A stretch of DNA of 64,000 bases. Source: an uncultured bacterium. Its GTDB lineage: Bacteria > Planctomycetota > UBA8742 > UBA2392. Below, one piece after another: positions 42,082 to 51,501 of the stretch. The position numbers and the translations under genes are program-made. The stretch is taken from contig CALLQI010000012.1 in assembly GCA_938014885.1 (NCBI GenBank), positions 1 to 64,000 on the forward strand. The letters are read 5' to 3'. The notes below the pieces were generated by a model. That model did not search any database. It was not told the DNA's origin and worked only from the letters and a program-made list of their open reading frames with translations. How positions within the stretch are numbered: the stretch's first letter is position 1; each line of letters begins with the position of its first letter.

Positions 42082-44064
42082 ATGTACGAGTTGCTGCAAC
42101 AGGCTGATACCCCCGAAGGGTTGAAGCAGATTCATCGAATCGACCTGCCCAAGCTGGCCGAGCAACTTCGCGCCTTCATCATCGAATCTGTGGCCGGCAA
42201 GACCGGTGGGCACCTTGGCTCAGGCCTCGGCACCGTCGAGCTGACCATTGCCCTGCACTACTACTACCAAATGCGCGACCACGACTCGCTCGTGTTCGAC
42301 GTGGGCCACCAGTGCTACCCGCACAAACTGCTCACGGGTCGCCGCAAGGACTTCGGCAGCCTGCGCCAGTACCACGGCATTTCAGGATTCCCTGACCCCA
42401 AGGAAAGCTGCTTTGACCTGGTGAAAACCGGCCACGGCGGTACCAGCCTCAGCACCGCGCTGGGCATCGCAATCGCGAACAAGGCTCAGGGCTTTACGGA
42501 CCGTACCAGTGTCGCGGTAATCGGCGACGGCGCGCTGCAGGAGGGCCAGGCGCTGGAGGCGCTGAACCACGGCGGCGACATGCGCGACCTGAAGTACCTG
42601 ATCGTGCTGAACGACAACGAGCACGGCATCGGCCCCGCCACCGGCGCGCTTTCGAATTACTTCGCCAAGTTCCGCACCAGCCACGCCTACACCAGCGCCA
42701 AGAAAGACATCAAGAAGATGCTCAAGGTGCTGGATGAGCAAGCTGGCAGCGTAGGCAAGGCCATTCACGACGTGCTGGATCACGTGAAGGCCGGCCTGCA
42801 TGGCCTGATGCCAAGCACGCACCCCAGCGTGCTGTTTGAAGAATTGGGCTACTTCTATTACGGCCCCATCGACGGCCACAATTTTGACATGCTGCTTGAG
42901 GCATTTGACAACATCCGGCGCATCCCCAAGCCCGTGGTCCTGCACGTCATGACCAAGAAGGGCAAGGGCTTCAACAACGACGCCCCGGACCATTACGCGT
43001 ACCACGCAGCCAAGACCAGCAGCAAACTGACCTCGCACCTGCCGCCGGAACACAGCCGCGCGGGCGGCCCCGCATACACCGACGTGTTCGTGGAGAAGAC
43101 CGCCCAGATGATGGCCGCCGACCCCAAGGTGGTGGCAATTACGGCCGCCATGTTGCAGGGCACGGGCCTTGAGAAAGTGCAAAAGCAGTTCCCTGACCGC
43201 GTGATCGACGTCGGCATGGCCGAACAGCACGCCGTGGGCTTTGCCCAGGGCCTGAAGCTGGGCGGCATGAAACCGATCTGCGCGATTTACTCGACGTTCA
43301 TGCAGCGCTCGCTGGACCAACTGTTCCAGGAACTGGCGCTGATCAAGCTGCCGGTGCTGCTGGCACTGGATCGCGCCGGGCTCGTAGGTCCCGATGGCGC
43401 GACACATAACGGCGTCTTTGACATCGCCTATATCAGCATGCTGCCGAACTTTGTGGTCATGGCACCGCGCGACGCAAGCGAGTTGCGGGCCATGATGGAT
43501 TTTGGCCTGGGTCTTGATCGTCCCAGCGCCGTGCGCTTCCCGCGGGCCAACACGCCGGCTAAGCATCAGGAATTGCCGGCAGGGCCTGCTCTGGAAGTCG
43601 GAAAAGCCGAATTGCTGCGGGATGGCCCTGACGGCGTTGTGATCGCCTATGGTGCCATGGTCTATCACGCACTTGAGGCGATTGATCTTGTGGCCGAACG
43701 CCACGGCAAAAAGCTGGCGCTGGTCAACGCGCGCTTCGCCAAGCCGCTGGATGAAACCATGTTCGCCCGGCTGATCGAGAACCAGCCCTTTGTGTTCACG
43801 ATCGAAGAGCACGTGCGTCGCGGCGGCTTTGGATCTGCGGTGCTCGAGTTCGCCAACCGCGCCAAGCTGCCGTCCGGCCACATTGAAGTGATCGCGATTG
43901 AAGACCGCTTCGTGGACCACGGCGCGCGCGTGGAAGTGCTGGCCGAAGTCGGCCTCGACCCGCAGGGCCTTGCCGCCACCATTGAGCGGCGCATGGGCCT
44001 GCGACGCGTCGACAGCGGCAGCGGCACCTTTCGCAACGTAACTACGGGAAGTCTTCGCGGATGA
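42082..44064 (+). CDS. dxs: 1-deoxy-D-xylulose-5-phosphate synthase
   Basis: 660 aa. The thiamine-diphosphate enzyme of the MEP pathway: IDLPKLAEQLRAFIIESVA, VFDVGHQCYPHKLLTGR (about 73-89), the cofactor motif VIGDGALQEGQALEALNHGG with VLNDNEHGIGP, YYGPIDGHNFDMLLEAF, and AEQHAVGFAQGLKLGG in the pyrimidine domain. It converts pyruvate and glyceraldehyde 3-phosphate to DXP. ATG 42082 follows AAGGAAG. The last four bases overlap the NAD kinase start (ATGA). Confidence 0.95.
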   Translation: MYELLQQADTPEGLKQIHRIDLPKLAEQLRAFIIESVAGKTGGHLGSGLGTVELTIALHYYYQMRDHDSLVFDVGHQCYPHKLLTGRRKDFGSLRQYHGISGFPDPKESCFDLVKTGHGGTSLSTALGIAIANKAQGFTDRTSVAVIGDGALQEGQALEALNHGGDMRDLKYLIVLNDNEHGIGPATGALSNYFAKFRTSHAYTSAKKDIKKMLKVLDEQAGSVGKAIHDVLDHVKAGLHGLMPSTHPSVLFEELGYFYYGPIDGHNFDMLLEAFDNIRRIPKPVVLHVMTKKGKGFNNDAPDHYAYHAAKTSSKLTSHLPPEHSRAGGPAYTDVFVEKTAQMMAADPKVVAITAAMLQGTGLEKVQKQFPDRVIDVGMAEQHAVGFAQGLKLGGMKPICAIYSTFMQRSLDQLFQELALIKLPVLLALDRAGLVGPDGATHNGVFDIAYISMLPNFVVMAPRDASELRAMMDFGLGLDRPSAVRFPRANTPAKHQELPAGPALEVGKAELLRDGPDGVVIAYGAMVYHALEAIDLVAERHGKKLALVNARFAKPLDETMFARLIENQPFVFTIEEHVRRGGFGSAVLEFANRAKLPSGHIEVIAIEDRFVDHGARVEVLAEVGLDPQGLAATIERRMGLRRVDSGSGTFRNVTTGSLRG

Positions 44065-44891
44065 TCCTGCTGGTTGGTGACGGTCGCCGGGCCGACGTGG
44101 TGCATGCCATCGCGCAGGTTGAACCGTTGCTTCGCGAGCTGACCGACGCGGTCGTCGTCGACCTGGACCAGACCTTCGACCCCGCCGTCAAGAAGCCCCA
44201 GCTGGTAATCAATTTCGGCGGCGACGGCAGCATACTGCGTATTGCGGGCCGGCTTGGATTGAACCAGGTTCCGCTGCTGGGCGTGAACTTCGGCCGCTTT
44301 GGCTTTCTTGCCGAATACGAACTTCCTGAATTGCTGCTGCGCGTGAAAGATGCCGTCGCGGGCCGGCTTCCCACCCGGCAGTCGCTGCTGTTGCGCGTGA
44401 CTGTGGAGTCACCGGCCGGCCGAGCCGAGCGCTTCGTGGTAAATGACGTGGTGATGCAGCGCGCGCCGAACAACCGCATGGCGCATGTGTACGCACTCCA
44501 CGACGGCGAAGAACTGGCCGACTATTATGGCGACGGGCTGATCGTAAGCACGCCCATCGGCAGCACCGCTTACAACCTGGCCGCCGGCGGCGCGCTGCTG
44601 CACCCGATGCTGGACGCGCTGATCCTGACGCCGATGTGCCCGCACTCGCTGACCTTGCGCCCGATGGTCATCCCCGCTTCCGGCAAGCTGGAGCTCTTAC
44701 TCAAGGGCGACGACGTCATCAGCATCACCATGGATGGTGAAGGCACCACGGAGCTCAGGGGTGGCGATCGCGTGGTGATTGAACGCTCGCCGGTGCCGAT
44801 GACACTGGTGGCGCACCCTGAACGCAGCTACTACGGTACGCTGCGGCTGCGTTTTCACTGGGCCAAGCGCAGCACGGTTTCACGTCCGTAA
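44061..44891 (+). CDS. nadK: NAD kinase
   Basis: 276 aa. Contains NFGGDGSILRIAGRLG (GGDG motif, about 53-68), GVNFGRFGFLAEYE, NDVVMQRAPNNRMAHV and ISTPIGSTAYN-like sequence (VSTPIGSTAYNLAAGG). It phosphorylates NAD to NADP. Translationally coupled to dxs through an ATGA overlap; NADPH use in the MEP pathway fits the pairing. Confidence 0.95.
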   Translation: MILLVGDGRRADVVHAIAQVEPLLRELTDAVVVDLDQTFDPAVKKPQLVINFGGDGSILRIAGRLGLNQVPLLGVNFGRFGFLAEYELPELLLRVKDAVAGRLPTRQSLLLRVTVESPAGRAERFVVNDVVMQRAPNNRMAHVYALHDGEELADYYGDGLIVSTPIGSTAYNLAAGGALLHPMLDALILTPMCPHSLTLRPMVIPASGKLELLLKGDDVISITMDGEGTTELRGGDRVVIERSPVPMTLVAHPERSYYGTLRLRFHWAKRSTVSRP

Positions 44892-44919
44892 CCCGGGTTG
44901 CGCGGTTATACTGCCCCCT

Positions 44920-47043
44920 ATGCGTTCACCGACTTCCAAGTTGCGCCGACGCCTGCCGATTACCTCACAACGCCAGCCGTTGCGCTTTATCGTCTACTCA
45001 ACGAACAACGAACGCCGCGCGGCGCTGCTGGCAGCACTGTCCAATTGCCCACTGGTGTCGAAAGACCGCGACACCGTCATTGACGTGTCAAGCCCTGACC
45101 AGTCCGGGCAGTTTTCCGTAAGCCTCGGAACCTGTCTGCTGATCGACGTGGATAGCCCGTCCCTGCCCCATACCGAATTGGAAGAGCGTTCGCCCTCAAG
45201 CGTCGTTGCGACTTTCGGCGCCGCGGCGGTGGCAGACAGTGGGGAAGTGCCGGAATTCGACGACCACATCATGCTGCCGGCTGTCCCGCGCGAGGTGGAG
45301 CGCTTCGTGCGCCGCGTGCGCGAGCTGGCCTGGCTGCGCTCGCGAGCCCTCAGTGAAGGCGCAACCACGGCCTCGCGCGACAAACTGGCGCGCCTGAACC
45401 GGATTGGCACCGCGCTGTCCGACGTTCGTGTGCTGAACGACCTGCTGCAGGTCGTGCTGACCGAAGCGCGCAACATCCTCGATGCCGATGCCGGCAGCAT
45501 CTACATCATCGAAAGTGGTCGCGGCTCCAGTATGTCCGGCCGCAAGGTCCTCGGCCGCGCCGAGCGCCGCACCAAGGCCGTGGCCGTCAAGCGCACCGCG
45601 ATCATGACGCAGCAGCTTACGCTGCGCTTTGCGGCCGCGCAGAATGACAGCCGCGAGATCCCGTTCCAGGAGATTGTGTTTCCCGCCAACATGGAAAGCA
45701 TCGCGGGTTACGCGGCCCTGACCGGCGAGATTGTGGCACTGGAGGACGTGTATCACCTCCCGCCCAACGCGCCCTTCAAGTTCAACAAGTACATCGATGA
45801 AACGTACGGCTATCGCACGCGCAGTATGCTGACGGTACCGCTGAAGAACACGCAGGATGAAGTCGTAGGCATTGTGCAGCTGATCAACAAGAAGAAGGAC
45901 CCCCTGCGCAAGCTGGAGCAAGGCATCGACCCGATCGATGAAGTCATTCCCTTCAACGACGAAGACCTCGAGCTCGCAAACAGCCTCGGAAGCCAGGCCG
46001 GCGTCGCGATCGAGAACGTGCGGCTGATGGACAGCATCGCGCATCTCTTTGAACGCTTTGTGATCGCTTGTGTGCAGGCCGTGGAACAGCGCGACCCGGC
46101 TACCGCCGGCCACAGCGGTCGTGTGGACCGCTTAACCATGGCCATCGCCGACGAAGTCAACCGCGCCAAGGAAGGCGTGTACGCCAACGTCACGTTCAGC
46201 GATGAAGAGATGACCGAGCTTCACTACGCCTCGCTGCTGCACGACTTCGGCAAGATCGGCGTGCGCGAACATGTGTTGACCAAGGCCGAAAAGCTGTACC
46301 CGGCCCAGCAGCAGGCGATCGAGTTTCGCGCCGCCATCATCGACCGTGAGCTGCAACTGGATGCCCTGGAGCATGAGGCCGCACTTTACGCCGAAGGCAA
46401 GGCCGGCAAGGACGCGTTGCAGGCGCTGCGACAGCAACGCGACGAGAAGCTGGCCAGGCTTGCTGAACAGACGGCCCTGCTGCGCAAACACTTCAAGCCG
46501 ATCTTCGTTACCGATGAGGCCGAAGCAGCGATTCGGGCTATCCACGCCAACCCGTGGCGCATCCGCGGCCAGGAGTATCTGTTGGTCAATGATGATGAGC
46601 TGGTCAGCCTGTGCACCAAGCGCGGCACGCTGAACCCCGAGGAACGCAAGGAAATCGAGAACCACGTCGCCGACAGCTGGTCGTTCCTGAAGCGCATTCC
46701 GTGGACGGAGGACCTCGCCCGCGTGCCCGAAATCGCAGGCCAGCACCATGAGAAGATGAAGGGTGGCGGCTACCCCAACGGAGTCAAAGCCGCGCAGACG
46801 CCGCTGGGCAGCCGGATCATGGCCGTCGCCGACGTGTTTGACAGCCTCACGGCCAGCGACCGGCCTTATAAACCCGCGATCCCGCTTGAGCGCGCGTTGC
46901 AGATCCTGCAAAGCATGGCTGATGAAGGCGACCTGGACCCGGACGTCGTCAAGCTGATGATCGACACCAAGATCTGGGAAAAGCTGAAACTCAAGGTTGT
47001 GCGCCTGGCCGACGCAACGGAGTCACAACGTCAGGCGCGATAG
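44920..47043 (+). CDS. GAF/HD-GYP-domain protein, probable cyclic-di-GMP phosphodiesterase
   Basis: 707 aa. The N-terminal 130 residues are unassigned. A GAF domain spans about 155-365 (LNRIGTALSDVRVLNDLLQVVLTEARNIL to LANSLGSQAGVAIENVRL). The HD-GYP domain spans about 390-700: GHSGRVDRLTMAIADEVN, LLHDFGKIGV (the HD pair), HHEKMKGGGYPNG (GYP motif) and ADVFDSLTASDRPYK. Between LTKAEKL and LNPEERKEIENHV, where typical proteins need a few residues, sits a roughly 100-residue helical insert. It probably degrades cyclic-di-GMP under control of the GAF domain; it lies near the pilus genes but not adjacent. Confidence 0.88.
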   Translation: MRSPTSKLRRRLPITSQRQPLRFIVYSTNNERRAALLAALSNCPLVSKDRDTVIDVSSPDQSGQFSVSLGTCLLIDVDSPSLPHTELEERSPSSVVATFGAAAVADSGEVPEFDDHIMLPAVPREVERFVRRVRELAWLRSRALSEGATTASRDKLARLNRIGTALSDVRVLNDLLQVVLTEARNILDADAGSIYIIESGRGSSMSGRKVLGRAERRTKAVAVKRTAIMTQQLTLRFAAAQNDSREIPFQEIVFPANMESIAGYAALTGEIVALEDVYHLPPNAPFKFNKYIDETYGYRTRSMLTVPLKNTQDEVVGIVQLINKKKDPLRKLEQGIDPIDEVIPFNDEDLELANSLGSQAGVAIENVRLMDSIAHLFERFVIACVQAVEQRDPATAGHSGRVDRLTMAIADEVNRAKEGVYANVTFSDEEMTELHYASLLHDFGKIGVREHVLTKAEKLYPAQQQAIEFRAAIIDRELQLDALEHEAALYAEGKAGKDALQALRQQRDEKLARLAEQTALLRKHFKPIFVTDEAEAAIRAIHANPWRIRGQEYLLVNDDELVSLCTKRGTLNPEERKEIENHVADSWSFLKRIPWTEDLARVPEIAGQHHEKMKGGGYPNGVKAAQTPLGSRIMAVADVFDSLTASDRPYKPAIPLERALQILQSMADEGDLDPDVVKLMIDTKIWEKLKLKVVRLADATESQRQAR

Positions 47044-47147
47044 TCAGCCTGCCGGTTGCGAATTCACGATTGCGGTTTAGGGTTGCCGCGCCGGTGCAGC
47101 GGGCACCCGGCCTCGCGACAGCCCGCAGCCACACGCCGTGAACGCCG

Positions 47148-47984
47148 ATGCCCGAACGCAAGACTATCACCGTGGCGCACAGCCCCGACGCTGACGACGC
47201 CTTTATGTTTCATGCGCTGGCCAACAACAAGATCGACACGGGCTGGCTGACCATCAAGCATGAGCTGTGCGACATCGAAACGCTGAACCAGCGCGCCAAG
47301 ACGGCCGAACTTGAGGTCACGGCCTGCAGCTTCCATGCCTACCCATACATCGCCGACAAGTACGTGATCACCCGCGCCGGTGCCTCCATGGGCGACCGCT
47401 ACGGGCCGATCATCGTGACGCGCGAACCGATGAACCCGGGCGACCTGAAAGGCTGCACCGTGGCCACGCCCGGGCCGCTGACCAGCGCGACTCTGGCCAC
47501 GCGCCTCTACAACGACGACGTGAAGCTCGTGCACATGAACTTCAATGAGGTCCAGAAAGCCGTGCTGGATGGGCGCGTGGACGCGGGCGTGATTATCCAC
47601 GAGGGCCAGGTGACCTACAACGACCTCAAGCTGTTCAAGCTCGTGGACCTGGGCGAATGGTGGTACACGAAGCATGAGCTTCCGCTGCCTCTGGGCTGCA
47701 ATGTGGCGCGGCGTGACCTGGGCCATGACGTGATTGCCCAGTTCAGCCGCTGTTTCAGCGCCAGCATCGACTACGCCCTGAAGCACCGGCAGGAGGCACT
47801 GGATTACGCCCTCAGCTACGGCAGAGGCCTTGACCGGTCAAGGGCCGACAAGTTCGTCGGCATGTACGTCAACCACTGGACCGTCGATATCGGCGACAAA
47901 GGCATGCAGGCAGCCCGCCTGTTTCTGAAACTGGGTCGCGAGCGTGGCTTCGTCACCAGCGAAGTCGAGCCTGAATGGGTCTAG
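47148..47984 (+). CDS. mqnD: 1,4-dihydroxy-6-naphthoate synthase (futalosine pathway)
   Basis: 278 aa. The fold of a periplasmic-binding-like enzyme: VAHSPDADDAFMFHALANNK at the start, then LKGCTVATPGPLTSATLATRL, DAGVIIHEGQVTYND and LGEWWYTKHELPLPLGCN. These match MqnD, which converts cyclic dehypoxanthine futalosine to dihydroxynaphthoate. It implies menaquinone as the quinone, as in many anaerobic or microaerophilic PVC bacteria. No other mqn gene is present in the window. Confidence 0.82.
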   Translation: MPERKTITVAHSPDADDAFMFHALANNKIDTGWLTIKHELCDIETLNQRAKTAELEVTACSFHAYPYIADKYVITRAGASMGDRYGPIIVTREPMNPGDLKGCTVATPGPLTSATLATRLYNDDVKLVHMNFNEVQKAVLDGRVDAGVIIHEGQVTYNDLKLFKLVDLGEWWYTKHELPLPLGCNVARRDLGHDVIAQFSRCFSASIDYALKHRQEALDYALSYGRGLDRSRADKFVGMYVNHWTVDIGDKGMQAARLFLKLGRERGFVTSEVEPEWV

Positions 47985-48027
47985 GGCGCTTGCTTCACCC
48001 AGCAGCGCCGCGTCGTATGCTGCCTGC

Positions 48028-48696
48028 ATGAGCGGCGACAAGCCAGCCAACCCAGACAAGCGCGAAGCCTTGCGCCGCTTTGCAGGTGAGGCCGTGAAGA
48101 CGGCTACCCGCCTGGTGCCGGGCTCAAAGATCGTCGAAAACTGGGACTCGGAACTGTTCCGCAAACTGTACGAGCAGGGCAGCGGAAAGGCCCTGCCGCG
48201 CGACTTCATCGACATGCACGGCCGCAAATTCTTCCGGCCGCCGGGCGCGATTCACGAAGACAAATTCAACGACACCTGCACCCGCTGCAACAAGTGCGTG
48301 GCCGCGTGCCCGGTACAGGTGATTCACCCCGCCAGCGCAAATGAGGGGCCGCCCAAGGGCACACCCGTGCTGAGGCCGAACCACAAGCCGTGCACGCTGT
48401 GCGGCGACTGCATGTCGGTCTGCCCGACCGGGGCGCTGAAGCCGACGCCGGTGGGGGAGATCCGGATCGGGATCGCTGTGGTTGAGCCCGAGACCTGCCT
48501 TGGATACATGGACAAGGAATGTCGCGCCTGCCACGAAGCCTGCCCGCTCGAGCCCAACGCCATTGACTTCCAGGGCCGCGCACCCAAGGTGGACAGCCGC
48601 GTGTGCACAGGCTGCGGGTTGTGCGTGAAGGCCTGCCCGACGAAGCCGCCCAGTATCGTAGTGTTGCCAAGGCCCGCCCGTTCGAAAGCGACATGA
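48028..48696 (+). CDS. Polyferredoxin with four [4Fe-4S] motifs (NapG/MauM-like)
   Basis: 222 aa from ATG 48028. Four cysteine motifs: CTRCNKCVAACP, CTLCGDCMSVCP, CLGY...CRACHEACP and CTGCGLCVKACP, the layout of NapG/MauM-type ferredoxins. No Tat signal is seen, so it is likely cytoplasmic or membrane-peripheral. Its stop overlaps the start of the cysteine desulfurase gene (ATGA), which suggests coupled production of an Fe-S protein and a sulfur donor. Confidence 0.88.
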   Translation: MSGDKPANPDKREALRRFAGEAVKTATRLVPGSKIVENWDSELFRKLYEQGSGKALPRDFIDMHGRKFFRPPGAIHEDKFNDTCTRCNKCVAACPVQVIHPASANEGPPKGTPVLRPNHKPCTLCGDCMSVCPTGALKPTPVGEIRIGIAVVEPETCLGYMDKECRACHEACPLEPNAIDFQGRAPKVDSRVCTGCGLCVKACPTKPPSIVVLPRPARSKAT

Positions 48697-49850
48697 CGCC
48701 GATCAACTTCATTTACTGTGACCACGCGGCAGGCTCGCCCTGCCGGCCGGAGGCCCTTGCGGCCTGGACAGAGTACGCTCAGAAGCAGTACTCGAACCCC
48801 GGCGCGCATCATCCGCTGGCCTACGTGGCCAAGAAGCACCTGTACGACCTGCACACCCGCGCGGCGAACGTGCTGGGCGTGGACCCGCGCGAAATCATCT
48901 TCACCAGCGGCGGCACGGAGAGCGACGTGCTGGCTTTGCGTGGCCAGATGGCCGAGGCCACCGGAACACGCCGCGAGCTGGTGGTCAGCGCCATTGAGCA
49001 TCACGCGGTGCTGCTTGAGGCCGAACGCCTGAAGCGCGAAGGTGCAACCGTGCACATCGCGCCGGTTACGAGAGACGGCGTCATCGAACTGGGCGCGCTG
49101 AGAAAGCTGGTGGGGGACAAGACCGCGCTGGTCAGTGTGATGTACGCCAACAATGAAACCGGCGTGATCCAGCCCGTGCGCGAAGTGGCCGCCATTGCCC
49201 GCGCGGCCGGGGCGAAGTTCCACTGCGATGCCGTGCAGGCCTTTGGCAAACTTGAAGTGAAACCGCGCGAGATTGGTGCCGATCTGCTGAGCCTTGCTGG
49301 CGCGAAATTCGGTGGGCCCAAGGGCACGGGGCTGCTTTACAACCAGATGACGAATCGTATCGCGCCGGTGATCGTCGGCGGGCCGCAAGAGTGGGGGCTG
49401 CGCGCGGGCACCGAAGACCTCAGCGGCATGGCGGGCATGGTGGCTGCCATGGAGCTGGCCGAGTCGGAGCGTGCAACCGCGTGGGCGCGGGTCGCCGCGA
49501 TCCGTGATGGGCTCGAAGCCGCGCTGATACAGGGGTTGCAGTCCGATGTGCGCATCAACGGGCGCGGTGCGCCACGGTTGCCGCACGTCAGCAACATCAG
49601 CTTCCTTCACATCGAAGGCCAGGCGATGGCGATTGAGCTGGGCGAGCAAGGCTATTGCGTCGGCCTTGGCAGCGCCTGCGCGCCTGGCGAAACCGACCCC
49701 AGCCATGTGCTGGCGGCCATGGGCGTCAGTTGGGAAGACGCCATTGGCTGCATTCGCCTCAGCTTCGGCGCGGAGATCACGGAAGCGCAGGCACAGCGGC
49801 TGGCGCAACTGGCGATTGCCAACTACCGCAAGCTCCGCGGACTGGGGTAG
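48693..49850 (+). CDS. Cysteine desulfurase (NifS/IscS family), altered PLP-site motif
   Basis: 385 aa from ATG 48693, which overlaps the ferredoxin stop. FTSGGTESDVLALRG (about 70-84), AIEHHAVL with the PLP-stacking His, NNETGVIQPV, and the PLP-Lys region SLAGAKFGGPKGTGLL (about 203-218). Relatives have SxHK here; the His before the Lys is Ala. The persulfide Cys is present (LGSACAPGETDPSHVL). It releases sulfur from cysteine for Fe-S or other cofactors. No iscU or sufU lies next to it. Confidence 0.88.
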   Translation: MTPINFIYCDHAAGSPCRPEALAAWTEYAQKQYSNPGAHHPLAYVAKKHLYDLHTRAANVLGVDPREIIFTSGGTESDVLALRGQMAEATGTRRELVVSAIEHHAVLLEAERLKREGATVHIAPVTRDGVIELGALRKLVGDKTALVSVMYANNETGVIQPVREVAAIARAAGAKFHCDAVQAFGKLEVKPREIGADLLSLAGAKFGGPKGTGLLYNQMTNRIAPVIVGGPQEWGLRAGTEDLSGMAGMVAAMELAESERATAWARVAAIRDGLEAALIQGLQSDVRINGRGAPRLPHVSNISFLHIEGQAMAIELGEQGYCVGLGSACAPGETDPSHVLAAMGVSWEDAIGCIRLSFGAEITEAQAQRLAQLAIANYRKLRGLG

Positions 49851-49852
49851 CC

Positions 49853-51166
49853 ATGGCCGCCCGCAAGCTGGTCCCCATCGACAAGCCCGTGGATGTGAGG
49901 CTGGAACTTCCCGGCAGCAAAAGTTTCGCCAACCGCGCCATCGTGTGCGCTGCACTGACGCAGCAGCCGTGCGTGATTGAGAACCTTTCGCCCGCCGACG
50001 ACACCGCGCTGATGCTGAACGTACTGGTGGACCTGGGCTGGCGTGTAACACGGGCCAGCCCGCTTTCGACACAGATCAAACTGGACCCGCCGCGCGTGCC
50101 CATCGCCGGCCCGCAGGAAACGCGCATTTACACCGGTGCGGCCGGAACGGTGTCTCGCTTCGCGGCCGCAATGCTGACGGTGCTGCCGGGCCGGTTCCTT
50201 CTCGATGGCAACGAGCGCATGCGCGAGCGGCCGATGGGCGAGCTTGTGAATGCACTGCGCGCGCTTGGTGCGGTGATCGAAGAGCGCGGCAAGCCGGGCT
50301 GCCTTCCGCTGGGGATTGAAGGCGCATCACTGCGCGGCGGCAAGGTCACGATGCGCGGCGATGTCAGCAGCCAGTTCCTGTCGGCGGTGCTGATGGTGGG
50401 TCCGGCACGGGCCGGCGGCGTGAGCATCTCGATAGAGGGTGAACTCGTCAGCAAGCCTTATGCGGACATCACGATTGCGGTGATGCGAGCGTTTGGGTTT
50501 GCCGTCTCGCGTGATGGTTACCGGAGCTTTCGCGCGCTGGAGGCCACTTCCCAAGGCGGCCTGGAAGGCCGCGGTCCGTATGTGTGCCCCCCGGATGGTA
50601 CTGCGGCAAGTTACTTCTGGGCGGCGGCGGCGGTGACCGGCGGCCGCTGCGTGATCAACAACTTGACGCGTCAAGACGTGCAAGGCGATGTGGCGTTTGT
50701 GGACGCGCTGGAGCGCATGGGCTGCTCTGTGCTGGAGTTCCCCGACGGGCTGGGCGTGGATGCCTCGGGAGTCGCGTTGCGCGCCGTCGACTCTGACTTG
50801 AGCGGACTGCCCGATTGCGCGCAAACCCTGGCCGTGGTGTGCGCCTTTGCGAGCGGCACGTCGCGCCTGACTGGGCTGCGCACCTTGCGCGTCAAGGAAA
50901 CAGACCGCATTGCGGCGCTGCAGGCTGAACTAGCGAAGCTTGGCGTAGTAACGCGCGCAGGGCCCGACTGGCTGGAAGTCGATGGCGTGGGGGATAAGAC
51001 TACCAAACAAAAGCGATCCCCAACGATCCACACTTACGACGACCACCGCATGGCGATGAGCTTCGCCGTCGCCGGGCTGCGCGTGCCACTTTCGATCGAA
51101 GACCCGGAGTGCGTGGCCAAGAGCTTCCCGACATTCTGGGACTACTGGGCACGCATTGAGGCCTGA
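49853..51166 (+). CDS. aroA: 3-phosphoshikimate 1-carboxyvinyltransferase (EPSP synthase)
   Basis: 437 aa from ATG 49853, two bases after the previous stop. LPGSKSFANRAIV (about 20-32), TGAAGTVSRFAAA (the GNAGT loop with Ala for Asn), RERPMGELVNAL, GDVSSQFLSAVLM, PPDGTAASYFWAAAA, LRVKETDRIAALQ and YDDHRMAMSFAVAG near the end. It makes EPSP for chorismate, which also feeds the futalosine menaquinone pathway (mqnD upstream). Its end overlaps the convergent small gene by 25 bases. Confidence 0.95.
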   Translation: MAARKLVPIDKPVDVRLELPGSKSFANRAIVCAALTQQPCVIENLSPADDTALMLNVLVDLGWRVTRASPLSTQIKLDPPRVPIAGPQETRIYTGAAGTVSRFAAAMLTVLPGRFLLDGNERMRERPMGELVNALRALGAVIEERGKPGCLPLGIEGASLRGGKVTMRGDVSSQFLSAVLMVGPARAGGVSISIEGELVSKPYADITIAVMRAFGFAVSRDGYRSFRALEATSQGGLEGRGPYVCPPDGTAASYFWAAAAVTGGRCVINNLTRQDVQGDVAFVDALERMGCSVLEFPDGLGVDASGVALRAVDSDLSGLPDCAQTLAVVCAFASGTSRLTGLRTLRVKETDRIAALQAELAKLGVVTRAGPDWLEVDGVGDKTTKQKRSPTIHTYDDHRMAMSFAVAGLRVPLSIEDPECVAKSFPTFWDYWARIEA

Positions 51167-51432
51167 AGCCGCGCCAGCTCTTCTTTCAGTGCCGCCTTCT
51201 CTTCATCGGAGATCCATGTCCAGTGAATGTCGTGCAGGGCGGAATACAGTCCCCACAACAGGTTCAGGTTCGGGCTCGCGCCGGCCTGGATCGTTTTCAG
51301 GTACGCCTTGACCGGCCCCAAAGCGCGCAAACGGGCCGGTGTCGTGATCCCGGCCTCGCGCAGCCATTGGCTGCTCTTGGGCCCCAGGCCGAAGAGAGAT
51401 TCCAGATCATGCCGTTTGCGCTGCTTGGCCAT
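51142..51432 (-). CDS. TfoX C-terminal-domain protein
   Basis: 96 aa. LFGLGPKSSQWLREAGITTPARLRALGPVKAYL and the later LNLLWGLYSALHDIHWTWI match the stand-alone TfoX/Sxy C-terminal domain (helix-hairpin-helix-like). In enterobacteria TfoX regulates competence with CRP; stand-alone C-terminal versions are of unknown function. Its stop lies inside the 3' end of aroA on the other strand. Confidence 0.8.
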   Translation of the reverse strand: MAKQRKRHDLESLFGLGPKSSQWLREAGITTPARLRALGPVKAYLKTIQAGASPNLNLLWGLYSALHDIHWTWISDEEKAALKEELARLQASMRAQ

Positions 51433-51501
51433 ATGTGTTCGTTGAGTTACTTGAACGGCACCGGGTCGCTTTGGTCACGTGTCAAAGTCCGAGAACCTCG
51501 A

